46,965 nt of DNA from Aggregatilineales bacterium (GCA_029976025.1 JARKNX010000120.1:1-46965), one strand, 5' to 3'. Positions 35,014 through 42,534 are shown, counted from the first letter of the stretch. Numbers and translations are program-made. Notes: generated by a model not told the origin, from the sequence alone.

Positions 35014-36144
35014 TTAGCTTCCCCGAACATGGGCAATTACGGTCTCGATGATGCCTTCCTGATATTCTTCAACGCCCAGCCACAGCGGCAGCCGCACCAG
35101 CCGGTCGCTGATGTTACATGTCACCGGCAGGTCGCCCCGGGCGCGGCCATAGCGCTGACCGGCGGGGGCGCTGTGCAGCGGCACGTAGTGGAACACGGTG
35201 TGAATCCCGGCCGCTTTGAGCGCCGCGATGAAGGCCGTCCGCGCCGCCAGATCGGGCAGCAGCAGGTAGTACATGTGGGCGTTATGGCGCAGGCCGTCCG
35301 GGATCACCGGACGGCGGACCAGCCCCTCGGCCTCAATTGCGGCGAAGGCGTCGTGATAGACCTGCCAGATCGCCAGCCGCCGTGCTGTGATCGCATCAGC
35401 TTCTTCCATTTGCGCCCACAGGAAGGCCGCGATCAGTTCGCTGGGCAGGAAGGACGAGCCGATATCGATCCAGGTGTATTTATCCACCTCGCCGCGGAAG
35501 AAGCTGTTGCGGTTGGTGCCTTTCTCGCGGATGATCTCCGCCCGCTGCGTCAGGCGCCCGTCATTGATAAGCAGTGCACCGCCTTCGCCGGAGGTGATGT
35601 TCTTGGTCTCGTGGAAGCTCAGGCAGCCCAGATGGCCGAGCGTCCCCAGCGGCTGACCGTGGTAATCGGACAGAATGCCCTGGGCCGCGTCTTCAATCAC
35701 GAACAGGTCGTATCGCTCCGCCAGGGCGCGAATGGCGCCCATGTTGCAGGCGACGCCGGCGTAATGCACCGGGCAGATCGCCTTTGTGCGCGGTGTGATG
35801 GCGGCCTCGATCTGCGTCTCATCCAGGTTGAGCGTATCGGGGCGGATATCGACGAACACCGGGACGCCGCCGCGCAGGACGAGGGCGTTGGCCGTGGAGA
35901 CGAACGTGAACGATGGCAGGATCACCTCGTCGCCGGGGTTGATCTCAGCCAGGATGAAGGCCATCTCCAGCGCCGCCGTGCAGGAGTGAGTGAGCATGGC
36001 CCGGGCCGCGCCGGTGCGCTCCTCCAGCCAGGTGTGGCACTTTTTGGTGAACGGCCCGTCGCCGGAGAGATGGCCGTTGGCGTGGGCCTGGGTGATATAG
36101 TACAATTCCTTGCCGGTCATATACGGCCTGTTGAAAGGGATCAT
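35014..36144 (-). CDS. rffA: dTDP-4-amino-4,6-dideoxygalactose transaminase (RffA/WecE-type)
   Basis: A 376-residue PLP-dependent sugar aminotransferase of the DegT/DnrJ/EryC1/StrS family. It matches E. coli WecE closely along its length: MIPFNRPYMTGKELYYI, SCTAALEMAFILAEINPGDE, PSFTFVSTANALVLRGG, VHYAGVACNM, EDAAQGILSDYHGQPLGTLG, SFHETKNITSGEGGA with PLP Lys K181, and EIIREKGTNRNSFFRGEVDK. It transfers an amino group to dTDP-4-keto-6-deoxyglucose, giving dTDP-4-amino-4,6-dideoxygalactose. Its start overlaps the stop of the upstream methyltransferase gene (ATGA). A formyltransferase and an ArnC-like transferase lie in the same run. The dTDP-glucose synthase and dehydratase needed upstream are not in the window. 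Confidence 0.93.
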   Translation of the reverse strand: MIPFNRPYMTGKELYYITQAHANGHLSGDGPFTKKCHTWLEERTGAARAMLTHSCTAALEMAFILAEINPGDEVILPSFTFVSTANALVLRGGVPVFVDIRPDTLNLDETQIEAAITPRTKAICPVHYAGVACNMGAIRALAERYDLFVIEDAAQGILSDYHGQPLGTLGHLGCLSFHETKNITSGEGGALLINDGRLTQRAEIIREKGTNRNSFFRGEVDKYTWIDIGSSFLPSELIAAFLWAQMEEADAITARRLAIWQVYHDAFAAIEAEGLVRRPVIPDGLRHNAHMYYLLLPDLAARTAFIAALKAAGIHTVFHYVPLHSAPAGQRYGRARGDLPVTCNISDRLVRLPLWLGVEEYQEGIIETVIAHVRGS

Positions 36145-37013
36145 AGCTTCCTGGCGACCACCAACAGCGAACTGCCCAATGGAAAAGAGACGCCGTGCCT
36201 GATGAACCAGTGTTCCAGAGTCATGGCCGCGCCCAGGAGACTGTTCGGCAGGCCGGATATGCTGAGTTCCTCGAAGACGCGATTTTCGCCCTGCGTCTGC
36301 GGCATGCGGCGCGACCCATAGACCAGCGGCAGGAGCAGGCTGACAAATGACGTGGCACGGACGACATCGAATCCGGCCTCTGCTACTTTAGAGGTCAGCT
36401 CCCGCGCTGAATAGCGCCTGACATGGCGGGCCAGATCATCGGCGGCGCTCCACAGGGCCATGTGCTGGGGGACGGTGAGCAGGATGCCGCCGCCGGGGCG
36501 GACGGCCCGGGCCATCTGGCGCAGAACAGCATCATCCGCCTCGATATGCTCCAGCACGTCGAAGGCCCCGATCACATCGAACTCGTCGTGGTAGGGCAGC
36601 GTCCTGGCATCCAACTGTACCAGCTCGACGGTGTTCAGCCGCTGTCTGGCGAACTGCAATCCGGAGGTATAAATCTCGCTCCCGGCGATAGCCAGGTGAG
36701 GGAAAGCCTCCCTGATCCCTTCCAGAACGAATCCGGTGCCACAGCCGATCTCCAGAAAACTGCGGGCGGTCGGGAAGTAACGCCCGAAGGCCCAGATCAA
36801 CAGCCGGTTGCGGGCCTGAAACCAGAAGTTGCCCGCTTCCAGCCCGGCCAGCGTCGGAAAGAAATCGGGCGGGTAGTGGGCGTTATCATCGGCCAGCTCC
36901 GGGGCAAACGCGATAAATCCATCCCGCCGGGTCGGCTCAACGCCGCAACGGGGGCAGCGCCAGTCCTGCGCTTCGAATAGCTGGTGACAGCCCGGACATA
37001 TCTTCAAATTCAC
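36141..37013 (-). CDS. SAM-dependent methyltransferase with N-terminal zinc ribbon
   Basis: A 290-residue protein. The first 25 residues form a zinc ribbon (CPGCHQLFEAQDWRCPRCG). The methyltransferase domain holds FLEIGCGTGFVLEGI (about 86-100), an acidic SAM ligand in IAGSEIYTSGL, DVIGAFDVLEHIEADDAVLR and RPGGGILLTVPQHMALWS. The C-terminus carries a hydrophobic patch (TSFVSLLLPLVYGS) that may sit at the membrane. It probably methylates a sugar or a lipid-linked glycan, judged from its neighbours, and overlaps the aminotransferase gene by 4 bases. It starts 30 bp after the formyltransferase. Confidence 0.87.
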   Translation of the reverse strand: MNLKICPGCHQLFEAQDWRCPRCGVEPTRRDGFIAFAPELADDNAHYPPDFFPTLAGLEAGNFWFQARNRLLIWAFGRYFPTARSFLEIGCGTGFVLEGIREAFPHLAIAGSEIYTSGLQFARQRLNTVELVQLDARTLPYHDEFDVIGAFDVLEHIEADDAVLRQMARAVRPGGGILLTVPQHMALWSAADDLARHVRRYSARELTSKVAEAGFDVVRATSFVSLLLPLVYGSRRMPQTQGENRVFEELSISGLPNSLLGAAMTLEHWFIRHGVSFPLGSSLLVVARKL

Positions 37014-37043
37014 TTATCCTGTCGATGATCCATCAAAGTCGCT

Positions 37044-37970
37044 TCAGCGACCTAGAGTGAACGAAAGGCGGTTCAGTACCTCGGCAGCGTTTCGCTCCTC
37101 ATCACCTTCAACCTGTACACGTTTCAGCAGTAACATGCCATCTCCGGTCAGGACAACGGATCCCTCTCCGGCGCGAATATCGACGATACGGCCCGGAATA
37201 CGCCCTGCATACGGCTTTTGGGGGATGCGCTGAGCCGACCAGACAGTGAGCTTTTTGCCATTAAGTGAGGTATAGGCCCCGGAATAAGGTCGGGTTACTG
37301 CCCGGATGAGATTGTAGATCGTCGCGCTAGATTGATGCCAGTCGATCCGATTGTCCTCAGGCAGTCGTTTGCAGGTGAAGGTCGCCCGACTGTGATCCTG
37401 AGGTCTGGCTTGGGCCGTACCATCGATCAAGGCGGGTAGTGTCGCTTCCAGAACTTCCAGATAAACGTCAGTGACCCGTTCCAAGATATCTGTGATCGTG
37501 TCGTCCGGGCCTATCGGCACAGCCTGTTGAGCGATAATGTCGCCCGCATCAACCTCGTCAGCGATCCTGAACAGGCTGACCCCTGTCTGCGGCTCCCCGT
37601 TGATGATGGCCCATACGGTCGGTGCGAAGCCCCGATAGGCTGGCAGGAGTGAATCGTGGAATACATAGGCCCCCAGGCGGGCGCGTTGATAGATCGGCGA
37701 TGGGACCATATACCGCCAGCTCACAAAAAACATCAGGTCGATCGGCGTAGCCTCCCAGAAATGCGCCAGTCTTTCCGCGCCGGCCTGACGCGCCTCCAGG
37801 AACTGGCCGCCGGATGACTCTGTGAGCGTTTGGATCATATTCATGAAGGACGGTTCGATGGACTCTTCGCGAAAGCTAAATACAACTAGATCCGCCTCAG
37901 GGGCCAGGGCGATCAGCTTTTGCAGGAACCGATAGCCTCGCCGTGTCGCGCACAGCACTGCAATTCGCAT
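37044..37970 (-). CDS. Formyltransferase, Fmt/ArnA N-terminal type (amino-sugar N-formyltransferase)
   Basis: A 308-residue protein with a formyl_trans_N fold and a Fmt-like C-terminal domain. Its core motif is YVFHDSLLPAYRGFAPTVWA (102-121), followed by INGEPQTGVSLFRI and EVDAGDIIAQ (D141). ArnA and Fmt use an Asn-x-His...Asp set; here the His (H105) and Asp (D141) are present but the Asn position is Val (V103). The C-terminal part (IDWHQSSATIYNLIRAVTRP) resembles the ArnA and Fmt C-domain. In this cluster the natural job is N-formylation of the 4-amino sugar made by the RffA-type enzyme, using 10-formyl-tetrahydrofolate. It is not the housekeeping Met-tRNA enzyme: the context and the N-terminus differ. 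Confidence 0.85.
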   Translation of the reverse strand: MRIAVLCATRRGYRFLQKLIALAPEADLVVFSFREESIEPSFMNMIQTLTESSGGQFLEARQAGAERLAHFWEATPIDLMFFVSWRYMVPSPIYQRARLGAYVFHDSLLPAYRGFAPTVWAIINGEPQTGVSLFRIADEVDAGDIIAQQAVPIGPDDTITDILERVTDVYLEVLEATLPALIDGTAQARPQDHSRATFTCKRLPEDNRIDWHQSSATIYNLIRAVTRPYSGAYTSLNGKKLTVWSAQRIPQKPYAGRIPGRIVDIRAGEGSVVLTGDGMLLLKRVQVEGDEERNAAEVLNRLSFTLGR

Positions 37971-38938
37971 CAGGACTCCTCCTGATCAGGCTGTTCGTCG
38001 CGCAGCGTACGGATCAGGTAGCCGGGCCGGCCCATTGTCCGCGAGTACATGCGGGCAAGATACTCCCCGATAATGCCCAGCGCCAGAAGCTGCGCCCCGG
38101 AGAAGATGGCGATGAGCGAGGCGGTGAAGGCGAAACCGGGCACCACAATCCCGTTGATCAGGGCGTGCCCGACCACATAGATCAGGATAACCAGCCCGAA
38201 CAGCGTAAAAGCGAAGCCGAGCAGGCTGGCGATCTGAAGGGGGAGGGTGCTGAAGCCGGTCATCATGTTGAAGGCGTGGCGGATCAGCTTGCGCAGGGTG
38301 TAGTTGGAGGCTCCGATTGTGCGCGGGTCATGCCGGACAGGGATGGCCGCGAACCGGGTGGTGCCCCATGTCAGCAGCACGTCGATCGACACAAATGGGC
38401 TGTTATAGTCGGCGAAAGCGCGCCGCAGCTCCGTCCGGAAGACGCGGAATGCGCTGATCTGGCGGGCTACCTCCGCGCCCATCGCGGCCTGCAGGACGAG
38501 CTTCGTCATCTGCGAGGCCAGATCGCGCCACAGACCGTGCTGCTCGTGCTGCGGCGTGCCGTAAACCACGTCATAGCCGCCGCTTTCCAGCGCCTCCAGC
38601 AGCCGGGGGAGTTCCTCCGGCGGGTGCTGGAGATCGTCATCCATTGTGATCAGGGTGGCGTAGCGCGCCAGACGGATGCCGCACAGCAGCGCATTATGCT
38701 GGCCGTAGTTGCGCATCAGGTCCACCCCGCGCATCCAGGCGTGTTGCGCGGCCAGCCGTTCAATAACGGCCCAGCTCGCGTCGCGGCTGCCGTCATTGAC
38801 CAGGATCGCTTCGTAGCACGGGGCCAGGCCGGGCAGGACATCGGCCAGCCGGACCAGCAGCGGCTCCAGGCTGCCTGCGCTGTTGTAGACCGGGATCACG
38901 ACTGAAATCCCGGCGGGGAGAAAGGCTGTCAGGGACAT
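37970..38938 (-). CDS. GT2 polyprenyl-phosphate glycosyltransferase (ArnC/DPMS-like)
   Basis: A 322-residue GT-A transferase. The N-terminal catalytic domain has ISVVIPVYNSAGSLEPLL, ILVNDGSRDASWAVIE, RNYGQHNALLCGIRLARYAT and the metal-binding MDDDLQHPPEELPRL (D100-D102). Two membrane helices close the protein (about 232-257 and 266-293), with EYLARMYSRTMGRPGYL after the second. This is the layout of ArnC, GtrB and dolichol-phosphate mannose synthases, which load a sugar onto undecaprenyl phosphate. ATG 38938 is used; the longer frame overlaps the upstream gene. Its stop codon overlaps the formyltransferase start by one base, tying it to the amino-sugar pathway. Confidence 0.9.
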   Translation of the reverse strand: MSLTAFLPAGISVVIPVYNSAGSLEPLLVRLADVLPGLAPCYEAILVNDGSRDASWAVIERLAAQHAWMRGVDLMRNYGQHNALLCGIRLARYATLITMDDDLQHPPEELPRLLEALESGGYDVVYGTPQHEQHGLWRDLASQMTKLVLQAAMGAEVARQISAFRVFRTELRRAFADYNSPFVSIDVLLTWGTTRFAAIPVRHDPRTIGASNYTLRKLIRHAFNMMTGFSTLPLQIASLLGFAFTLFGLVILIYVVGHALINGIVVPGFAFTASLIAIFSGAQLLALGIIGEYLARMYSRTMGRPGYLIRTLRDEQPDQEES

Positions 38939-38985
38939 TGATTGCCTGTCTTGTTCCAACCTATCCTGTTCGCCGCGAACCGTAA

Positions 38986-39675
38986 TTATGTCACGCCACC
39001 GCCGTTTTGCCGGGCAAGAACCGCGATCAGGTAGTGATGATAGATTGGCAGAACCTCCCACGACCGCAGCACAGCTTCCTGTGTAAAGAGCGCGTGGAAC
39101 GCCTCGGTCGTATGAGGGGTGCTGCCTCGATCGTAATGCCAGAGCATTTTACTGACCGTGCGGAAAGGGTCCCATACGGCATCGACGAACACAAATCGGC
39201 CGTTATTCTTCAACGCGCGCATCGTTTCACGAACCAGGCTGGTCAATACGTCATCGGTCAGGTGGTGTGAGACATTCACGCACAGGGCCAGATCGACTGC
39301 CCCGTCTTTGATGGGAAGATGGCTACCGTCGGCCTGAATCGCGTTGCCGATCCCATATTCTCTGTTAAATGTCGCCAGTTTATCCCGATCAATATCAAGA
39401 CACAGGTATTGGGGCGGCAGGTTCAGCCAGGCTCTGGACAGGCCGGTCCCCCCGCCGATATCGAGCACGACGGCATCCTGATCCAGATCGCCGACAAGAT
39501 CGGCAATTCGCCGATACACCTGCCTCATACCGACCAGCTCCTGAACGCGATCATAGACAACCGAATGGGATACGATTCGGTGCAGGAGTTGTTTGAGCAC
39601 GGCTACCCTCTCCATTTCCACCAGATTATCCCCCAGTATAGCAGGTTCTGAACTGGTGTTGGCAAGGGCACTCAC
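38986..39675 (-). CDS. Class I SAM-dependent methyltransferase
   Basis: A 229-residue methyltransferase. SAM-binding parts are VVLDIGGGTGLSRAWL (about 68-83), YLCLDIDRDKL, NAIQADGSHLPIKDGAVDLA and VNVSHHLTDD, then FVFVDAVWDPFRTVSK. The short region before motif I is helical. The GTG at 39675 overlaps the stop of the transporter gene (GTGA) and is preceded by GAGGA, so I keep it as the start; the internal ATG at 39615 is the alternative. The substrate is unknown, and the context suggests a glycan or lipid-linked sugar. Confidence 0.85.
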   Translation of the reverse strand: MSALANTSSEPAILGDNLVEMERVAVLKQLLHRIVSHSVVYDRVQELVGMRQVYRRIADLVGDLDQDAVVLDIGGGTGLSRAWLNLPPQYLCLDIDRDKLATFNREYGIGNAIQADGSHLPIKDGAVDLALCVNVSHHLTDDVLTSLVRETMRALKNNGRFVFVDAVWDPFRTVSKMLWHYDRGSTPHTTEAFHALFTQEAVLRSWEVLPIYHHYLIAVLARQNGGGVT

Positions 39676-40325
39676 TGATCCTCGGCGGGATCAAAGGTGA
39701 CCGGCCTGCCCTCCGGAACCAGGTAGATCAGCCACAGGCTGGCCAGCGTTGTCAGGAGCTTGATGGCGATATTGGCGATGATGATATCCAGTACCACTGC
39801 CCAGGGTAGAGCGCCGCCGAAAGCCGCAACAGCGAAAATGATGCTGTCCAGCGGCACGCTGATGGCGTTGCTGACCAGCACCCGCGACCACTGGTAACGC
39901 GTCGTCACCCGCGTCACCCACAGGTGGTAGACCTCCGTATCGACCAGCTCGGCGACCAGCTCGGCCAGGATAGAGGCAGCCACGATGCGGAATACCGGGC
40001 TGAGCACCTCGCCAAAGAATGCTGTCGAAGGCGCGAAGTCCGGAGAGGTTGGATCGATCATCGAGGGGGCGGTAGGGAGGGCGGCGGCGAACCAGAAGGC
40101 AGCGGCCATCACCACGTTGATGATGGCGGCGGCGAAGATCAGGGCGCGGGTGTTGTGCTTGCCGAGCGTCTTATGAGCCAGATCGCGCAGGGTGAACGTG
40201 ATCGGGTAGAGGAAGGTCCCGGCGTCTACGAACAGGCCGGCTACGACGACGATCCGGAGGCTCATGATATCGGAGAGCATCTGGGCGGCGATGTAGGCGG
40301 CCACAACGGCGATGATACGAGTCAT
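39672..40325 (-). CDS. YhhQ/VUT family transporter (queuosine precursor type)
   Basis: A 217-residue membrane protein of the YhhQ/VUT family with six or so helices. Recognisable blocks are IAAQMLSDIMSLRIVVVAGL, VDAGTFLYPITFTLRDLAHK, a polar middle loop (PTAPSMIDPTSPDFAPS), RIVAASILAELVAELVDTEV, then SNAISVPLDSIIFAVAAFGG. In E. coli YhhQ imports queuosine precursors preQ0 and preQ1. No preQ1 riboswitch is visible in the 110 bp leader. It heads the run of glycan genes, overlaps the next gene by 4 bases and has a promoter at 40413-40440. Co-transcription with sugar genes is odd and may be coincidental. Confidence 0.88.
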   Translation of the reverse strand: MTRIIAVVAAYIAAQMLSDIMSLRIVVVAGLFVDAGTFLYPITFTLRDLAHKTLGKHNTRALIFAAAIINVVMAAAFWFAAALPTAPSMIDPTSPDFAPSTAFFGEVLSPVFRIVAASILAELVAELVDTEVYHLWVTRVTTRYQWSRVLVSNAISVPLDSIIFAVAAFGGALPWAVVLDIIIANIAIKLLTTLASLWLIYLVPEGRPVTFDPAEDQ

Positions 40326-40412
40326 GAATGATCTTCGATTCTGGCGGATGGAGTGCGCAAGCGGCCCTGATTATGATCATCGCGGGCCGGAGAAGCCTGA
40401 TTCAGGCTCTCC

Positions 40413-40440
40413 ATTGTAGACGATCACGGGCGCGGGACAA
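40413..40440 (-). promoter_or_regulatory. Promoter of the YhhQ-headed gene run
   Basis: The minus strand reads TTGTCC (40435-40440), a 16 bp spacer, then TACAAT (40413-40418). The -35 box overlaps the T-run of the upstream RNA terminator. A GGAGA-GCCT hairpin (about 40390-40412) lies at the start of the leader. Confidence 0.55.
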
Positions 40441-40469
40441 AAAAACGCCCCCGCGATTGCGCGGAGGCG
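40439..40469 (-). terminator. Terminator of the structured RNA
   Basis: A 10 bp stem with one G-T pair (40460-40469 with 40446-40455, CAAT loop on the transcript) is followed immediately by seven T. Confidence 0.92.
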
Positions 40470-40747
40470 GGAATCACAAGGGCCCTGATCCATCCGGTCC
40501 ACCGGTAAAGCCGTTTCTCTGAAGCCCTACTGATCAGCCGCTTTAGCGGGTGACTTCCTACGCTGGTTCCCGATTGACCTTAACACGATTGGGTCTTGAC
40601 CGCTCGCTCGCGGACGGAGATATGCCTCATCCCCATCCCACCGCCGTTTTCAACAAATGCTTGTTGCTTTCGGCCACCAGCTTCAGTACACTTTCAGGCT
40701 TCGTTCCCTGGCTTTACTGTTTCCTCCCGGTTTTTCAGAACCCTTGT
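40439..40747 (-). ncRNA. Stand-alone structured non-coding RNA, about 300 nt (HEARO/omega-RNA-like?)
   Basis: No protein frame is credible here. The minus strand carries a strong promoter (40754-40783), about 300 nt rich in stems, and a textbook terminator. Modules in transcript order: CAGT-CAGG/CCTG-ACTG with A-rich internal loops (40719-40684); GCCG-CAACAA/TTGTTG-CGGC with AAAG/AAAA internal loops and a GCAT tetraloop (40674-40643); CCGC/GCGG near 40607-40594; GGTCAAGACC and GGTCAATCGGGAACC; CCGC-TAAA-GCGG (40549-40538). The linkers are A-rich and base composition is lower in GC than in the flanking genes. It lacks the conserved elements of tmRNA, RNase P RNA, SRP RNA and 6S. The stretch with GATGAGGC, GGTCAAGACC and GTCAATCGGGAACC recalls HEARO/omega RNAs of IscB-type elements, from memory only. 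No HNH or TnpB gene is beside it. Existence is well supported; identity is tentative. Confidence 0.75.
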
Positions 40748-40753
40748 GCCTTC

Positions 40754-40783
40754 AGTGTAAGGCCGATCGCCCGCCGCGGTCAA
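40754..40783 (-). promoter_or_regulatory. Promoter of the structured RNA
   Basis: The minus strand reads TTGACC (40778-40783), an 18 bp spacer, then TACACT (40754-40759). The predicted transcript start is near 40746-40748. Confidence 0.7.
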
Positions 40784-40911
40784 CCGGATTAGGCCAAATT
40801 ACACAAAAAGCGACCTGCCTACAGCCCTCCTGATCGCGCCACACTTAGTCTGCGTTAGCTTGCTAAAAACAGATCAATAAAGTCTTGCTGCACCCCGCCC
40901 GCCGCGGCCTG

Positions 40912-40920
40912 TGGTATGAT
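40912..40920 (+). promoter_or_regulatory. Extended -10 promoter of alr
   Basis: TGGTATGAT, an extended -10 element (TGn then TATGAT), 40 bp before the alr ATG. No good -35 box is seen. Confidence 0.45.
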
Positions 40921-40959
40921 CGGCCCGGCGCTGATCCCGCCAGAAAGGGAAGGATCGTT

Positions 40960-42108
40960 ATGTCCGCTTCAGCCGGCTCACCCGATGGGGCCGCCGTCCT
41001 GTCCTGTGCCGAGATCGATCTGGGCGCGATTGCCGCGAATATCCGCGCCATCAGGGCGCACGTCGGATCGCGCGCGGCCGTCATCGCTGTCGTCAAAGCC
41101 AACGCTTACGGCCACGGCATGGAGCCGGTCGCCCGGACGGCGCTGGCCGCCGGCGCGGCCCGGCTGGCTGTCAACCGCGTGATGGAAGGCGTGCAGCTCC
41201 GTCAGGCGGGCATCGCCGGGCCGATCCTGATCCTGGGCTACTGCCCGCCGGGGGAAGCCGCCGCCGTCGTGGCGCATGACCTGACGCCCGCCGTCGGCGA
41301 TCCGGAAGCCGCTGCTGCGCTCGCCGCGCAGGCAGCCGCCCGGGACCGGACGATCGCCGTACACGTCAAAGTAGATACGGGGATGGGGCGCTTCGGCCTG
41401 CTGCCAGGGGAGGTGGCCGCATTCCTGGACTGGGTCGCCGGGCTGCCGGGGTTGCGCGTGGAGGGCATGTTCACGCATTTCGCCACATCCGATTCCGCTG
41501 ACAAAACTTACGTGCGGGAGCAGTTCGCCGTATTCACCGGCCTGCTGGAGGCAGCCCGCGCCGCCGGGCATGACATCCCCCTGCCGCACGTCGCCAACAG
41601 CGGGGCCGCGCTGGACCTGCCGGAAATGGCCCTGGCTGCCGTCCGGCCCGGGCTGGCGATCTACGGCATGTATCCCTCGCCGCAGGTCAGCCGGCGCGTC
41701 ACCCTGCGTCCGGCGCTGACAATCCGCAGCCATGTAGCCCGCGTGCGCACCCTGCCCGCCGGGGCCAGTATCGGCTACGACCGCACCTACATCACGCCGC
41801 GCCCGACGCCGGTGGCCCTGATCCCGGTCGGCTACGGCGACGGCTACCCGCGCTTCCTGACCGGCCAGGTGGACGTGCTGATCAACGGGCGGCGGGCGCC
41901 CAACGTGGGCCGGGTGGCGATGGACCAGTTCGTCGTCGATATTTCGGAAGTTGGCCCCGTCCACCTTGATGATGAGGTCATCCTGCTGGGCGAGCAGGGC
42001 GGCGCGCGCATCACAGCGGAGGAGCTGGCCGAACGCGCCCATACGATCAACTACCACATCACGACCGCTCTGCTGCCCCGCCTGCGGCGTATCTACACCG
42101 GCGGGTGA
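40960..42108 (+). CDS. alr: Alanine racemase
   Basis: A 382-residue PLP enzyme of fold type III that converts L-alanine to D-alanine for peptidoglycan. The PLP Lys lies in AVVKANAYGHG (K46). Other parts are HVKVDTGMGRFGLL (135-148), THFATSDSADKTYVREQF, ANSGAALDLP and the catalytic Tyr in SIGYDRTYI (Y273). The C-terminal domain ends in GQVDVLINGRRAPNVGRVAM, MDQFVVDIS and the EEVA-type RTINYHITT region. ATG 40960 follows GGAAGGATCGTT; the longer frame to 40885 has no site. It is monocistronic and converges with tRNA-Arg. Its presence fits a peptidoglycan-containing cell. Confidence 0.96.
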   Translation: MSASAGSPDGAAVLSCAEIDLGAIAANIRAIRAHVGSRAAVIAVVKANAYGHGMEPVARTALAAGAARLAVNRVMEGVQLRQAGIAGPILILGYCPPGEAAAVVAHDLTPAVGDPEAAAALAAQAAARDRTIAVHVKVDTGMGRFGLLPGEVAAFLDWVAGLPGLRVEGMFTHFATSDSADKTYVREQFAVFTGLLEAARAAGHDIPLPHVANSGAALDLPEMALAAVRPGLAIYGMYPSPQVSRRVTLRPALTIRSHVARVRTLPAGASIGYDRTYITPRPTPVALIPVGYGDGYPRFLTGQVDVLINGRRAPNVGRVAMDQFVVDISEVGPVHLDDEVILLGEQGGARITAEELAERAHTINYHITTALLPRLRRIYTGG

Positions 42109-42137
42109 AATACAAACAGCCGCCCGCGGGCGGCTGT
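42107..42137 (-). terminator. Terminator of tRNA-Arg
   Basis: A perfect 22 bp palindrome (42116-42137) is followed on the minus strand by TTTGTATTTC. It separates the convergent tRNA-Arg and alr genes and could also stop alr transcripts. Confidence 0.75.
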
Positions 42138-42141
42138 GCTG

Positions 42142-42213
42142 CGTCCCTACCAGGACTCGAACCTGGGCCTCTGCCTCCGGAGGGCAACGCTCTATCCACT
42201 GAGCTATAGGGAC
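42142..42213 (-). tRNA. tRNA-Arg (anticodon CCG)
   Basis: A 72 nt cloverleaf. The 7 bp acceptor stem is GTCCCTA/TAGGGAC with a G discriminator, the D-arm is GCTC...GAGC, and the anticodon arm is TTGCC-CTCCGGA-GGCAG, giving CCG. The variable loop is 4 nt and the T-arm is CCAGG-TTCGAGT-CCTGG. CCA is not encoded. It reads CGG, a common codon in this GC-rich genome. Confidence 0.96.
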
Positions 42214-42232
42214 ATCTCTCCGACAGCTTTCG

Positions 42233-42260
42233 ATTCTACCATTCGCCCCGGCAGAGTCAA
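42233..42260 (-). promoter_or_regulatory. Promoter of tRNA-Arg
   Basis: The minus strand reads TTGACT (42255-42260), a 16 bp spacer, then TAGAAT (42233-42238), giving a 5' leader of about 13 nt. Confidence 0.65.
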
Positions 42261-42528
42261 GACGCGGACCGCGGACCGCGGAACGCGGGCCTCAGGCGCG
42301 TTTCATCGGGGCTGTATGCGTGGCGAAAGCCTGGCGCGCAGCCTGATCCAGGGCGTCGATTGACGCAGCTTCGTCCGCGGGGCGACGCCAGCAACCGCCC
42401 TGATGGCTCGCATGTTTCGCCGTGCCCCCCCGCTGATCTTCGGGCGCTTCTTTTCGCCTCGCCGGCTGGCTATGGGGAATATCCGCGCCGGGCGCCGGGC
42501 CATCACAACGCCAGCCGGCGGAATACGG
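42261..42528. other. Non-coding stretch between tRNA-Arg and the YfhO-flippase gene
   Basis: I find no supported gene here. A short GCGGACC tandem duplication lies near 42265-42280. The frame of the downstream gene extends through it, but its residues are Arg-rich and unlike the family. Confidence 0.4.
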
Positions 42529-42534
42529 TATAAT
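42529..42534 (+). promoter_or_regulatory. -10 element of the YfhO-flippase gene (TATAAT)
   Basis: A perfect TATAAT 42 bp before the chosen GTG start. The -35 region is poor. It argues against the longer upstream start at 42403. Confidence 0.5.

Noticed and set aside
40326..40412. preQ1 riboswitch ahead of the YhhQ-type gene
   Set aside because: I could not find the short pseudoknot layout or the A-rich tail of preQ1 aptamers; only a simple hairpin is present.
40439..40747. tmRNA, RNase P RNA, SRP RNA or 6S RNA as identity of the structured RNA
   Set aside because: No tRNA-like ends or tag frame, no GAGGAAAGTCC or ACAGAA elements, no GGAAGCAGC SRP core, and more than one hairpin domain, unlike 6S.
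40550..40792. An 80-codon plus-strand frame across the structured RNA
   Set aside because: It has no ribosome binding site, odd composition, and lies antisense to a promoter-terminator unit.
42265..42280. GCGGACC tandem repeat as a repeat element
   Set aside because: Only two copies in GC-rich non-coding DNA; consistent with chance.
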